This document shows, piece by piece, positions 1-12,798 of a stretch of 64,000 nt of DNA. Where the stretch lies: assembly GCA_900708905.1 (NCBI GenBank), contig CAADRB010000038.1:1082009-1146008 (forward strand). The letters are read 5' to 3'. How positions within the stretch are numbered: position 1 is the stretch's first letter; each line of letters opens with the position of its first letter. Below the pieces are notes generated by a model. The model was not told where the DNA came from, did not search any database, and worked only from the letters and a program-made list of their open reading frames with translations. Origin of the DNA: Hymenolepis diminuta (Eukaryota; Platyhelminthes; Cestoda; Cyclophyllidea; Hymenolepididae). The translations under genes and the position numbers were made by a program.

Positions 1-288
1 GTTGCATTTTGTCAAAAGAAGGATTTACACATAATCGCTTGAATCGTTATTTAATCATTCGATACAATCATGATAACTCATTTGGCGGCATTTGAGGGTC
101 TGAAAGTCCGAGTTTTAGGCAACAACGAAATCCCTAGATCATATATCCTTATATATCCAAAGGGGAAAGATTTGGATACCACATACTCTCTTCGGTTGTA
201 AAGCAATAATACTACCAGTAAGAATGACTTACTCACAGCGTTAAGCAGGCCGTCGATTATGACTGTATAAATGCTCGAGAGTTGATGA

Positions 289-319
<31 letters not shown>

Positions 320-1214
320 CATGACCTTCAGTGACTAGTTCTGGCGAACTATCTAGGCCTAAGAATAGAAGTGGAAACATTAAAAGTGATGTTTTGTATC
401 GATGATAGGGAATCTGATTACGGCATATACATTGTAGTTGGGAGACACATGCATGCAAGCAATCAACTTGTTGGTGATGGTTTATCTGAATAAAAACTTG
501 CCTCGACATTACCTGCATTTTTCATGCATTCATTAATAGGTGGAGCACGATTTGGCAAAACAAAGCATGCTCTCGGAGTAGTTTAACTAATCTTTAAGAA
601 GATCTGAGATATTTTTTACCTTCGTCGTGCCAATTTGAAGGACTCTTATCAGTTCAATAAAGAAAAGGCAGTTCTTATTTATTAGGATACATGGATGACT
701 TTCAGTAGATCATTATAAATGATCGTATTTTCCTCTTGGACTTGTGGATTCCAGTGAGACTTTTATTAAATATCATTGGCTATTTCTCTTCCATAAAGAC
801 ATTTTAAAACTCTGTGAACTTGGAAGGAACTAATGATTACGTTCTTAATCTTATCAAATCGCCAGTACAAAAGGTCATACTTCCCATTCCAAAATTTAAA
901 ATTTCAAACATTAAAATCACCAAAATAACGACTAGACTACCCTTTTGACAAAGTATGGAAATCATTGTTAACTTTTAAATTATTTAATTACTTTAATTTG
1001 AAATAACGAAAAATATATTCGTAATTACTTTTAATTATATCTGATGGGCAAAAATTTCCCGGCTTGAACTACTTTTGAATTATTATTTCAGTACATTAAT
1101 GCATCTAAGAAGAGGACCGAAAAGTTCTGAACTTTAAAGGTCGTATACAGTCAATAAGCGAGATCAATTGAGATACAAATTATAAAAGTAATAAATTCAC
1201 TTGAATAGTATGTG
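1..1214. other. Gene-poor AT-rich sequence at the left edge
   Basis: No exon, RNA gene or recognisable protein remnant was found on either strand. The only distinct feature is an (AT)n run near 292-319. Short open frames here are broken and have no family resemblance. Confidence 0.6.
292..320. repeat. (AT)n microsatellite
   Basis: An almost perfect AT dinucleotide run of about 28 bases. It is seen directly and has no evident function. Confidence 0.9.
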
Positions 1215-1385
1215 TCGAAGGCGCAACAGTTAACATTGCCTGTCTTCGAAGCCTGAGCTGACGAGCTCAGTGGCCATCAGAATGAACTGCGGTGCTGGTT
1301 AAGTCTGAGTATCCCATCATAAGTTATCCTCCCCCCCCCCCTAAGATGGGTCAAAAAGTGCTTCTCTAAATGGGCTTGGATATCA
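1215..1385 (+). repeat. Diverged SINE-like repeat, copy 1
   Basis: This copy shares blocks with the better preserved copy at 9217-9457. The shared blocks are a CAGAAT...CTGGTTAAG core and the 3' block CTAAGATG...TCTCTAAATGGGCTTGG. A poly-C run at about 1331-1342 sits in the middle and separates the two blocks. It is the most diverged of the three copies, and its 5' boundary is uncertain. Confidence 0.5.
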
Positions 1386-3420
1386 TGGTATTGATAACAT
1401 TAATCCCTCGATTCATCAAACCCATTTTTAATGCAAATGTATTGAAAATAATTGAAAAAGCAATTAGGGACTATTATATTTAGTTACCCAGCAAATAGCT
1501 CAGAGCTCGGTAAAACAACGAGGACTAAAATAGACGTCTTTATGTTTGCACAATTAAAATAAGTCCATTTAAATGAACACGTAACATCTGTAAGTAGGCA
1601 ACAATAACATGTACCACAACATGTAAAATCAGGTTGTTCTTTTTTGATAAAAAATGCTTATTTTTATCCAACAGTAACCTCATGCATAAAATAGAACATT
1701 CATGCCATGTGGTCAGTTTTAATTTAATGTGAATTGTTATGGCAAATTATTTAATTACTCAAGTAAGAGGTTTTCAAACAAACAAGCATTTTGTTAGCCG
1801 TTTTTTCTTATATTGCCCCAAGTATAATGTTCTCTTCCCTTGTCTCGAAAATTCATCTTCCGAGCTCATTACGAATGTAAACGATAAGATTGGTAAATAT
1901 CCAGAAATGAGGTCAGCCTAGTTTGAAGATTATAAGCTATCCTTGATATTAACTGCGTCTGCGGTATTTGCACAGATCAACTCTGGTGTTGGTAGTTTTG
2001 GGAACGCTATTGAGAGAAAAAGAAACTATTTCAAATTCCATATGATATTAATTTAGTAAAAAGGCCAAATCGATTGTTCATTATATTGATTTTCTCTACG
2101 ATTTTTATTTACACTACTTGAGCTTCCTACTGCTAACTGGAACATTTACAGCAGTAAGCAGCTAATCGTAAACGCTGAAATAGTTAAACCACATCCCACA
2201 GCTTCAAATCGCTTTCTAACTTTGAATTTCTCAAAATAGTTTATTTGATATATCCCTATCTCAGGAAGGATATTTTATAATATTCTTAGATTGAGTGCAT
2301 TATATAACACTTAGCAGAATTGCCCATTAAAAAGCCGAAAGGCGCAATTTATACTCTTTTATACTTTGTCTGGTAAGATCACTTATCGTAACAATTTATC
2401 ATGTCAAAGGAACCATCGTGATAGGCATAAATACATCTGTTTATTCTAAACAAGGATACTGTGGACACCTATAGGATTTCAATCATATAGGCAGCAAATG
2501 ATCTGGAGTAAATTAGAAGACTGATTAGAAGCGAATAATGTGAAACAAAGTAAATTTCGAAATATACCGTGGAATTTTGGCATTATTACACCCGATAATT
2601 GAAATAATCCTAGAATAAGCCGTAAATTGAAAATTTCAGAAGAGACCTTTTTTCCATGGATTAAAGTCAGTAATTAAGCATGCGAATTTGTACAACTTAA
2701 CTGTTTGATTACAAATTTGTTTAAAATTTCATTTTCACGAAGTCCTTTGCTTGGTATTCAGGTCTCCAGTATTTGACCATAGAACAAACTCTCTTTGAGA
2801 CACGGCGATGGCAGTGTGGTTGGTTTCCCCATGTCAATCAATCCATCTCGTTCGTCTATCCAAACGGTTGTAATATACTGAGATGTGTCATAATTTTTAG
2901 AAACCTCTGCGTCTTTTGTAAGGTCTTCTATAAGTTACACTTTTTTAGTCATGTAAGCTTTTCCATTGACTAAAATCAGGGTGGATCATTATATTCCACA
3001 ACTCTTTGTAAAGTGTATATGAAAATGCTTAAGCCAATTTAGCTAAAATCCGGCAAATGCTCTTTAGGTAACTGAGGAGATAGACATACGGAGATGTCAT
3101 GCCCGAAAACTCGATTCAGTTTACAAGTCATTCGTCTTCGGATATCACGGATATGAATTATCAGTAAAGTTTGTCATAAAGCAACGAACTATGTCTACTG
3201 ACTATGAATAAACACTTGTACATTCTGATTTTAGATAATTTTAATACCTTTTTAAAGTCCTGACTTATTCTCTATTTTTATCCAATTTACCTAAAGCTCC
3301 TATTTGGTCTCTTTTAATATTCTTTATGTTCAAATGATTTTAAGTGCAGCAAAACGTCTTGCTTTAATGAATAGCACCACATATAATTAATATATTAAAG
3401 GATAGAAGCTGTAGCAGTCC
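1386..3420. other. Non-coding AT-rich stretch
   Basis: No supported gene was found. Open frames around 1739-1921 and 2773-2973 on the plus strand lack family similarity and convincing splice contexts, and are treated as chance. Confidence 0.55.
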
Positions 3421-3816
3421 TTCAGGGTCACCAATTTGTAGTGGCAGAGTCACCAGTTTGTAGAGGGCCACCAGATTGTTGAGGGTCACCAGTATGTAGC
3501 GGTAGATGGCTGACAGTAAATGAAAGAAAAAGAACACCAAGGTTTGCGTTGACCAGGTTGTATTGAACAAGGCTCAGTGCAGAGTCTTAAGGGAAAATAG
3601 AGAATTGGAGGAGAAGGATTGAGCAACGGGAGATGCGTTTGACGAGCTAGGGTCCCCTGTGTGTGTGTGTTGTGTGTGTGTGTGTAGGAAAAGGAAGGAC
3701 CAGTGGAGGCACGACTGGTTAATAGCAGGGCCAACTAAACAGTGTCTGCTACTATCGTCCGAGGTATGCTTACCTTTTCCGATCGATGAGAAATAGGGCA
3801 GCTGAGGACACACGAT
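3421..3816 (+). repeat. Dispersed repeat, copy 1 (inverted mate at 55678-55968)
   Basis: The left part holds four degenerate tandem units of the form GTCACCAGTTTGTAGNGG at about 3425-3502. The middle has a (GT)n tract at about 3659-3687. The right part, about 3688-3816, starts GGAAAAGGAAGG and ends in GATGAGAAATAGGGCAGCTGAGGA. The two outer parts recur in reverse complement at 55678-55968, while the interior differs. This suggests a non-autonomous mobile element or satellite-derived repeat. No coding capacity is claimed, although a short frame is shared between copies because of the nucleotide identity. Confidence 0.75.
3659..3687. repeat. (GT)n microsatellite inside dispersed repeat copy 1
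   Basis: Two GT runs are separated by one TT. The tract is absent from the inverted mate at 55678-55968, where a different segment occupies the interior. Confidence 0.85.
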
Positions 3817-6800
3817 GTTTGTCTATGGAGTGCTTGGGTCAGGAAATGTTAAAAATTTACAGACATTATTATAAAGACAAAATAATTAAATTTAGTGATG
3901 ATTAGAGAGTATGTAAGATAAATATTATGGAGAAGAAAGATTCATCCTTCAAAGCAAAGCAAAGTCGTATTGTTTTTAACAACAGTAATATAATTTTTCC
4001 GATGACTTTTAATGATAAGAGGAAAGACGTTGACAAGACGCTGCTTCAGTGTTTGCTTTGTTATCATTACGTGCAACATTATAAATGACATAAGACAGCC
4101 GTTTATTTTAATCAGACTGGGGTTATTTTAGCTATTTCCCTACTTGAATGAAACCATCTTATACCAGAACAGTGATAAATGCGTTAGCGAAACATTAAGC
4201 TGCCAACCATTTCTCGTTTATTCTTTTAAAATTCTCGGAAAATAAACTCGCGATTTAAATATATGATTAGGACAGAGTGAGAACAATCTATACTTTTCAA
4301 TTTATTTTTGGATGAAGTTTAAAGGTAAGTTTACAGAAAAATTTTTGAAGAACATGCTGATGACAACTATCACAACAAAAAAATAAATTTACCATCGAAG
4401 AATTCCCAAAGTACCTGACATGAGAAATACGCCGATTTTCTTAAAAGATGAAATCCTATTACCTCACTTAGGATTGGTTAACGAGAACGGTAAGAATATG
4501 AGTGCCATCCGTATTTCAGCCTTATATTTGATCTCAATTTGAACTAATCTTCTACTTCATGAATTTCACATAATTCAATTAGAATATTTTTACTTGAAGA
4601 CCTGGTTCTGTACATTTCTGTCGCTGGGGCATTAGCAGAACCGCATGAAAACTTTCATCCGTCCTGAGAACGACATAATCAGGTGCTCTACCTAACCTAC
4701 TGGTTGTCCAACTCGATTACGTATTTTTACTACGTGACTCAGCATGTGTTGACAACCTTATATAGTCATGGTGCTTTCTTATTCGTTAGTTTTTAACTGC
4801 TGCTTATCAGTGAACAAAAAACACAAAATATTTCAACTGCCTTATTGTACCTGTATAAGCCCTATTTATGCAACCTTCCAATTCCCTATGCCTCATCCTA
4901 CGACCTTTTTCTTTCCTCTTTCAATCCAGTACGATTGCCAAATACAACAGTCTTCCAGCTCAACTCCCTTTCTTATGATTTTTCTGGAAGAAGGGCAGCT
5001 TTACAACAAACTCTGTCGGACTCTTGAAGTATTTTTTCCCATGGGATTAGTGCTACATATCCAAATAAAAAACAGATTGCTAATTAGTAATTTGGTGATC
5101 GAGAGTCATTTTTGAAGGACCGCCTAATGTTGAGTATAAAGAGTATTCGAAAAAGAGTCGAAAAAATTTCCATCCTTTACTCTAAACTGGATGCAATTTA
5201 CTTGACAGTTAAAAGGAGTAAAAATAATCGGATTCGATTTCAAGAATGGCGAGGTATTGTAACGCATCAAAATTTGGGACTTCGCAAACGGCATTTTGGA
5301 CTAGAATGAAAAAAATTTTTCTACGTTAAGAGATGGAACTGTAATTATCCATAGAGGGATGTAATATATATTGACGGAAAACACAAGAATTTGTAGTGAC
5401 CGAAAAAGATGTCCAGGAAGAGAACGATGGAGGTAAAAGAGGGTGTGAAAACTAGGCCCATGTGTAGAGCGTATTAAAACTGACGTATGTAAAACAGAGG
5501 AAAGAAGCCAAATCATCGAAAGGCAGAGGGAAATGAAAACCGATAGTTGATACGCTGTATTGAAGCTTTAGTCTGAGAAAGTTGAAATGTAGTGTTCACG
5601 CCAGACACGATCGTAAAAAAAATTGCGTGTAAATTTTATCAAGTTGAAATGCTGTTAGAAAATAATTTTGATATGCGCTTAGGCAGTTCACGTTCATGGA
5701 AACCTGATAAGCATCATTTGCTGACATTTCGCATATTTCTTCTCAGAAATCTATTAATCTAGAGAAAGCCTACTGTGACTCGATAGCTGTTCATGTTGTT
5801 AGGAAAAAAATCACTAAATTGCATCAAGAGCTATGGAAAAATTCCCGTTTTATTTCAGTTTGAAAACTTTCTCAAATTCAAAATTTTCAAGCTTATTAAA
5901 TGTATTAAAAGTTTTAAATGTGTACAAATATTGTATTGTAAGCCACCAAGTACGATGCTACTGAGAAATTGGAAGCAGACTAAGCTATCAACTTTTCCAC
6001 CAGTAAGGAAGCACGCAGTCTAATATGAACGCAGAGCGTGGACAGGGTGAAATACCCTCATCTTTATGTTTTATGCTGAGTCGATTTCGGCAAGATGTTC
6101 GCTTTCTCCCACCTTTGAAATCATAATGCCTCTTGGTCCACCATCCCATCTTTCACACCTTCATCTTTATTCTTTTATATTAACTTACCTTATCTATATG
6201 ATCTTCCATTTTAAAAACTTATTCAAACCGTTCTTTCTACAGTATATCACCTTTCTCGTGCCAAAATTCACTGACAGCAAAATAAAACATCAACCACTGT
6301 ACTATATCCTAAAAAAACTCTGTCAACGGACTTATCTCCACATAAAATTTGAAGTGCTCCAGTGAATGTTTAAATCATAGTTATTATAAATTACTAAGAT
6401 AAACAAACTGAGGAATTTTACAGATGGTTTTGATTGGTCATAACATAAGCATTTCATCAAGATGAAAGGCTTTAAAAATACGCCTTTGATCTTGATAAGG
6501 CATTCGATAATAGCAGTTCACTTTCGTTCGTGGTGTCTTATTCTCATTAATGGGTATATTTAGAGGATTTTTGCTCTTTATTAGCCATTTGAGACCCTTT
6601 AATTACTCGAATCTATCTCCAGTGAAGTAGAAGCTCTATTACTTAATGGCATGTTTTCTTTAGCATTAGCATCAGCCTATAGATAATAAATAGAAGATAA
6701 AATTAAATAATATTAAAAACTCGCCTCCGGTTTGTTATTTTTTAACCTAATCTGCATGGCCCAATAATACATAAGTGAGTAAATTTAGATTTCATGAAGC

Positions 6801-9216
6801 ACTACTTGTCACCAAAGTATGTCAGATACTAGATTCGGTAGAGTAGACAATTTCGCTTACTTTCGGTGTTAATCTCTCGAATTTGTAATTGAATTTGTGT
6901 TAGGTTATTTAAAAATGAGTAAGCGTAATCTTGAGTGAAAACAATCCAGTGAGCTCTGCTAAGTTAAAAAGTTTTGGCGGGTTTCAGAGTCGTAAATGCT
7001 AGCTTATACCGATTAAACGCTCTGCAAAGCAAAGATGGGAGTGGTGGAACCGCCCATTCTTTAAATTTGCAATATCTCAGAAGTTGGCTTTCTTCTTGAA
7101 TCAGACAACCAAAATCTGGATCGTGAAATATGTGACCATAAGCCTATAAGAAAACTCAAATCTCTGTTCGTGAAGACCGATGCAATTATCTCCGATAGTA
7201 ATGTTCTTCTCATATACGCTAAAAATGTTAAGGATAACTCAAGCTCCAGAGACATCCTTACTTTTCAAGAAAGATATCTTCATATTTTGTCTTTCACCCG
7301 ATTTGGTAACTGTAATGTTTAAGGCTCTACACCTTTATGACCTAATCGAGTTTGTAATAGAAACAATAACTAATCTTTTTTATTGATCAAATGAGCTTAA
7401 TAGTAATCCATTATCATATTATAGGAATAATTTCAAAAATAATAATCTTCTTCATAATTAAATATCCTTTTAATTGCTTTATTAGCTAACATTTTTTTCA
7501 AACAGAACAAAATCTACCGTCAGTCTCGAATAACGCATACCATCTTAAGGTGCATGTTCTTAACTTTAATTAATGCAGATCTTTTGTAAAATTACAGCCA
7601 ATTAGAAGTGAATTGGTGACTGAAATGATTGCAAAGGTTTGAGCTTGCTCCATGAGCCATGAAATATTTCGTTTCCTTTTAAAAATGACCGTTCGATGAT
7701 GCACTTAAAAGACTACTTGATGAAACTCATGGAAAATATTTGTCGGTCCAACAGTCCTTTTATGGTCCATAGTCACAGTCACTTGAGTTTCGGACCCTGA
7801 AATAGCAAAAGTGTATTTGGATGAGGTTACTATTCTAAAATTTAGGGAGCTGTTAATTACAAAATGGTATGTATGAATGCATAATCAAAATGTTATTTCA
7901 AAGGTACGAATTGAACAAAAAATGTTTCGCAACAGGAAAATTTGAACCTAAATTCCAACAGTTTATATTGATAGATCAAACAAAATTACCATAAATAAGT
8001 TATATAGGATGAATGTCCCAAGAACTAAAGATTTTCACCCTCCTTACGTTGTTTTCATTAGAAAGATAAGAACTTGGAATCTTTTATTACTACAGTCTGA
8101 GACTTGACTTCACTTTATAATATATTTCCATTTATTTAATGGGTTATTTCATGGATTCGGTAAGATTAGGCTTAAATATTTATAACACATCGGCAGAACA
8201 CTTTATATAAAGAATTTTAAATGACAAGAGGTCTGAAACATGGATGTGGAAAAAAGATATCGTAGCCAAAATAGAAAGAAATCAACTAATTGCCGTTTAT
8301 TGTTCTACGTCTTCATCAAAATGAGAACCAATATTTGATATGAAATAATAACAATATTTAATAATTAAAATAAATAGTTTCGAATCGAGTGATTTCTCTA
8401 CAACTCTTATTCGGCGCGGCAAGAAATATGAAATCAAATCGCTTCTCATTTGCACAGAGTTGAAAGGACTGAACACACCATATACGTAATAATTGGTATT
8501 CAGTCGTTAAGGTCGCATTGTCAACAGGTGCAAATGCCGGACACCGGTCTAGCAAAATGAGGTGAAACATTAAAAATGAAAGCAAATTCTATTTGAAAGC
8601 ACAATAAATCTTAAACCTTGCTTACTTTCAAACAAAATGAGGTAAATATTGAAAAAATCCTAATTTTGTTCTTTATTGGTAGTACAAGCAAAAATGAAAC
8701 GGAGCAAATAAACTTAAAGGAAACAAATATTGTTTTTATTAGAGCTGTTTCACATCTTCCGAGTTATATGATGTTTCACATGATAGAACAAATGTCAGTC
8801 TATTAAAAACATTATTCGTTGCCATTATAAAAGTTAATTCATGTTGATTAAAAACTGTAGGATGCTAGGGGTTAAACTCATATTGTCTTAATACTGCCAA
8901 ACTGGTGGGGATAAGAACACTAGAACATATAATAGTCAGTAATTTCGGCACGAAATTAAACCTTTCTACTACTTCCAGGATGCCCTACCAGCCGTGAAAA
9001 CTAGGTATGATTACACACCTCATGTCATTATATTGCTAGCCCCATTGCACTTCAAAATCAGAAGACTGAGAGTGTCTGAATGTGTCTATTCAATTACGAG
9101 TACAAAAGGGCTGCATTTCTGAGTCTGTTTCCCTAAGTTTTAACTAATGAAGAAGGGTGTTTCTAGAAAATATTCATTGTCCTAGATTCAAGGCAGGATG
9201 CAAAATTTTTATCGGA
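3817..9216. other. Gene-poor AT-rich stretch
   Basis: No gene could be supported in about 5.4 kb. Several 60-115 codon open frames exist, for example 4768-5115 (+) and 6066-6365 (+). They have the composition of random AT-rich DNA (rich in F, L, I, Y, S) and show no motif. The minus-strand frame at 8358-8585 looks slightly more protein-like but is unrecognised. Confidence 0.55.
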
Positions 9217-9457
9217 TCGGGTAGCGATGCATTGATCACCGTGCACGTCTGTCATATCAGAGATCACGGATTCGATTCCCATCGATGCACCTCCAGTGAG
9301 CAGAATTGCCAACCGCGCTGGTTAAGCCTGGCTTATATAAGCAGTGGCAAAATTCGAGTCTCTCATCAATGAGGCTTCACGATACCCTGCCTGCCTAAGA
9401 TGAGCTTCGGGAAACGCTCTCCTAAATAGGTTTGGGAATTATTATTATTATCATCAT
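9217..9457 (+). repeat. tRNA-derived SINE-like element, copy 2 (best preserved)
   Basis: The 5' part resembles a degenerate tRNA. A box-A-like TAGCGATGCATTG lies near 9222-9234 and a good box B, GGATTCGATTCCC, lies at 9268-9280, as expected for an RNA polymerase III promoter. A tRNA-unrelated body follows (GCCAACCGCGCTGGTTAAG..., GAGTCTCTCATCA...). The element ends in CCTAAATAGGTTTGGGAAT and a (TTA)n tail at about 9437-9457. The body and 3' block recur at 1215-1385 and 50278-50457. The simple-repeat tail is the usual sign of LINE-assisted retroposition; the partner LINE is not visible here. Confidence 0.7.
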
Positions 9458-12427
9458 ATTGGGAGACGGCCGAAAATATGATGATTGACACCTCAATGTC
9501 AACACTACGTGGAAGCACAAATGGTACTGAAATAGTATTAGCCACTTGGCTAGAATCCGAATGATTAGAAAACAAGATTGTTCACCCTTGTTGTCAACTT
9601 TATTTCAAACAAGTGTAACTGACACAATATTTCAAAATACAGTTTAGTTAAAATGCTGCTTTGGATCTCCCTATGCAGTTTATATTACTTTTCAATGATG
9701 AATTGTGATCTAATTCTTTATTCAATGAAATTATTACCATTTCAAATGACTTTTGCCGTAATCGCGCTATTAAATCAATATTCAGAATTCAAAGAACTTA
9801 CACCACGTTACTGTTTTAAGTTGGATCAATTCGAATATGTGTTTCAATATCTTCTTATTTCACAACAAGGGTGTCAAATGTTGTATATGCAAAGCGATCT
9901 TATTAAAATTATCTTGTATTTGACTTCTTAATGGCAAAAACAGAAAATAGAAGAGTTCAAAAATTGTAAAGATTAACCTATTTCAGTTCACTTCTTCGAC
10001 AGATTGGAATTTGCAATCCCTAACATGGAGAAGAATCCCCAATCAAAGTTTAAAAATTTAAACTTTAATGAACTTAAGAAAATTTTTACTATTCTGACCA
10101 TCTCCTCATAATCTGCAAGTATTGTCACTTGAATATTTCTGACGAGGTTATCACTTCAAAATTTTGAGAATGGTAAATTACGCACTGAGTGCAATAAATA
10201 TTAGCTATATATATGTAAATATGTGGGTATTTAAATGAATAGGAGTACAATATGAAATTAATTAACCAAGTGTTGAAAACCAAAGATAGTGAAGGATCGT
10301 TACAGATCGATGTAGAAGCTGCTATAGTAAACTCAAGAACTAAAATTGAATCTCGAAACTGCAAGAGAGTACTTACGTACATATGGAATCCCACTCAAGA
10401 TCGATAACCCTATTTAGTTCATTTGATCGTAAACGACCAGTAGCAGAATTGCCATTAAAGCAGAGTAACGTGTGACCTTCAGCATTATATTTACAGACGT
10501 GAAAGAAATTGAAATATGAAGGTTGTTTTTGTGAAATGTGAAAAAATTTTGGTAGTCCGATTTGTTAAAGATACCTTGGGTTTTATATTTTAGTTCACGG
10601 CCTCACTCCCGTCTACTATGGTTGGAGAGCGTTAAGCTCATATCAATGGAGGTTTGCAGCCCTGATCTAAACCTTTTGTAGCCTCTTAGCTATAAATCTT
10701 TACTATATTTTAACAACAGGTATTGACATAACAAAACAGAAGGGTCCAAAATAAGTCTCTACACAGATTTCTAAAGTATTAACATCTAATATATGAGGAT
10801 GAATTTTGACAAAACTCAGAGGCCATAGTTGCTAAATAAATTAAATAGCGTTAATTAAGATTCGTTAAAGCCTATTCTTTACTTGAATCTTCATTCTAAA
10901 GTTCTAAAACTTATGATAACGCCCTGAATGGTTTTAGAATGGATATTTAAGGTGCGCTCTCTGATAGAGTCATTGCATTCAAATCAAATAATATTGTTTT
11001 ATGCCTTTCGACTATTTCGTTCAAACAGTTGGGAAAACCCATCATACCTTAAAATAGTAAGATATGCTATCAAATTTTAACTTAGGGTAACACCATTCAG
11101 TAGTGGAGAACTCGGCCTTTAAAATTTAATTATCTTTACTACAATGATCGGGTTAGTTGTCAACTTGCCGGCCCCGTATAATGTAAACTTACTTAAGTGA
11201 ACATGGAAAACAATGGCATCAAGAATTATTCTCCTAGGCCCGTTTTCTATCTATCAGAAAAGTATTTTTACGCAGATGCTCCACTTGGTAAACATATAAA
11301 ATAATTTAAAAAAACATATGAAACATGAGAGAAAACTGCGTTAAAGAGAAGATAACTAAATTGACAATGTAAGTTGACAAGATTTAAATATAAGAGGAGT
11401 ATAATGCACCAAAGAAGATCTAGTATTGTAATTAAATCACATTTATCAGACCACTCGATTTTTGCGAATTTTAATCAAACGTTTAATAAAAGTTATTTAA
11501 AATATATTAATTCGTTTGACTTAAAATGTCTAATTGGTTGAGCGCTCACATTTGGCAAAATTTTTAAATATTTGTAAATAGCTGTTTCATTTTGTGTATT
11601 AATAAGCTCTACAAATTTCCCGATGGGTATTATCAAATATACCCTTGTATTAAAACGGGTTGCAGTTCCTCTGAATCTATAAAATATAATTATTCTGTAT
11701 AATAAGCTCTTATTGTTTATAGTCCACAAAATATGTATTCTTCAAAAACAAATTATATGACAAAAGAATTACGATTTAACTAAACCCATATATTCAGAAA
11801 TGTCGAGATACTTTAAAGCGAACTCTTTTGATGATATTTTAAATTAAAACTTTGAAATAAATAAGATTGAAATTATTTTTTTCACTTTGAATGAACATTT
11901 TGAAAAAATAGCAAAAATATTTACCTACTCCCTACAAATTATTGAAAAATTATTAAAGGGGGGCATTGAGATTTTGCTTCAAAAATAAGTGTAGACTTAT
12001 CAAAAATAGAAATTTCAGAATTTCTTGTTAAATTTTATTAATGAAGTGGAAAAAAGTGTCCTTTAACATATTTGTTAACGTATGAATAAAATATTGTATG
12101 CCGCAATTAAATATCAGTAATACTTCCTGAAAATTATGCCGCTTTTTTTTAAAAATGAAACAAATAGAGACATCCATTCCTAAAAACAGATACTCTGTAT
12201 TCACTTATGAAACTGGTATAAATTACATCGATTGGATAGACAAATACAAAAATAGACAAAAAAGGCGTTAATTTTGCAGGATGGATAAAGGTATTCGAGT
12301 TACGGAGTTCGAGATTTAAACTGTTTGTTGCTCCATTTATATTGACGATCATGTTTTACCACTTTCTGATACATATTAAGCATAACAGCACGCACTTTTT
12401 GAATGATAATGTTGATAACTAATCATT
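9458..12427. other. Non-coding AT-rich stretch
   Basis: No exon or RNA gene was found. Plus-strand 9653-9931 stays open for 92 codons but encodes a low-complexity hydrophobic sequence without recognisable motifs, and is judged accidental. Confidence 0.55.
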
Positions 12428-12715
12428 TTAACTAATATTTGGCAAATCATTTGCAGATAAACATGATGGTTCAACTTTTTCGCTATTGCTATTGCTTTCA
12501 ACGAATCTACAAACGAAAGGGCACGATAATATAGTCAATGCATATGAACCATGTCCATCATAATTTTCGTGCTTACTGGTACGCCTCCGTTCATTTACAA
12601 CCCCCTTATTTTCAACAACAAAACTACCGCATCTGGCCAATGGACTGTCCTTCTTCCCCCTTTCCAACTTGCTCGTCGCGGATTGGTTAACAGTGTGCAA
12701 TAACTCAGTGGGCAA
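12428..12715 (-). other. Open frame of unknown status upstream of the KChIP-like gene
   Basis: The minus strand stays open for 95 codons in the more GC-rich sequence just upstream of the KChIP-like gene. The translation is polar (K, E, R, S, N) and contains an RRR cluster, unlike the hydrophobic chance frames elsewhere. The first codon is TTG, so there is no ATG start. It could be an exon of a divergent transcript, a decayed exon, or a by-product of promoter composition. No family was recognised. Confidence 0.2.
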
Positions 12716-12760
12716 AAGCTCTTATTGGCCAGAACTTTTAAACGGCACTTTAGATAAGAG
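12676..12760 (+). promoter_or_regulatory. Candidate promoter of the KChIP-like gene (two inverted CCAAT boxes)
   Basis: Two ATTGG motifs (CCAAT on the other strand) lie at 12682-12686 and 12724-12728. They are 117 and 75 bases upstream of the first ATG, in locally GC-enriched sequence. The spacing fits a CCAAT-driven promoter with a short 5' UTR. No clear TATA box was identified, and the transcription start is not known. Confidence 0.35.
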
Positions 12761-12798
12761 TAGGAAAGTAGGCGGTATTTGGTGACAGATTTATAAAC

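Noticed and set aside
3574..3813. Protein-coding frame shared by the two inverted repeat copies
   Set aside because: The shared translation follows from nucleotide identity. The frame breaks in different places in the copies and matches no known protein.
4768..5115. A 115-codon open frame
   Set aside because: Hydrophobic, low-complexity translation with an overlapping alternative frame and no family match, so likely accidental.
9217..9290. A tRNA gene
   Set aside because: Box B is good, but no foldable acceptor, D and anticodon stems could be drawn, and the sequence continues into a repeat body shared with two other loci. It is a SINE head, not a functional tRNA.
9653..9931. A 92-codon membrane protein gene
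   Set aside because: Composition is that of chance AT-rich ORFs, with no splice partners, conserved motif or promoter context.
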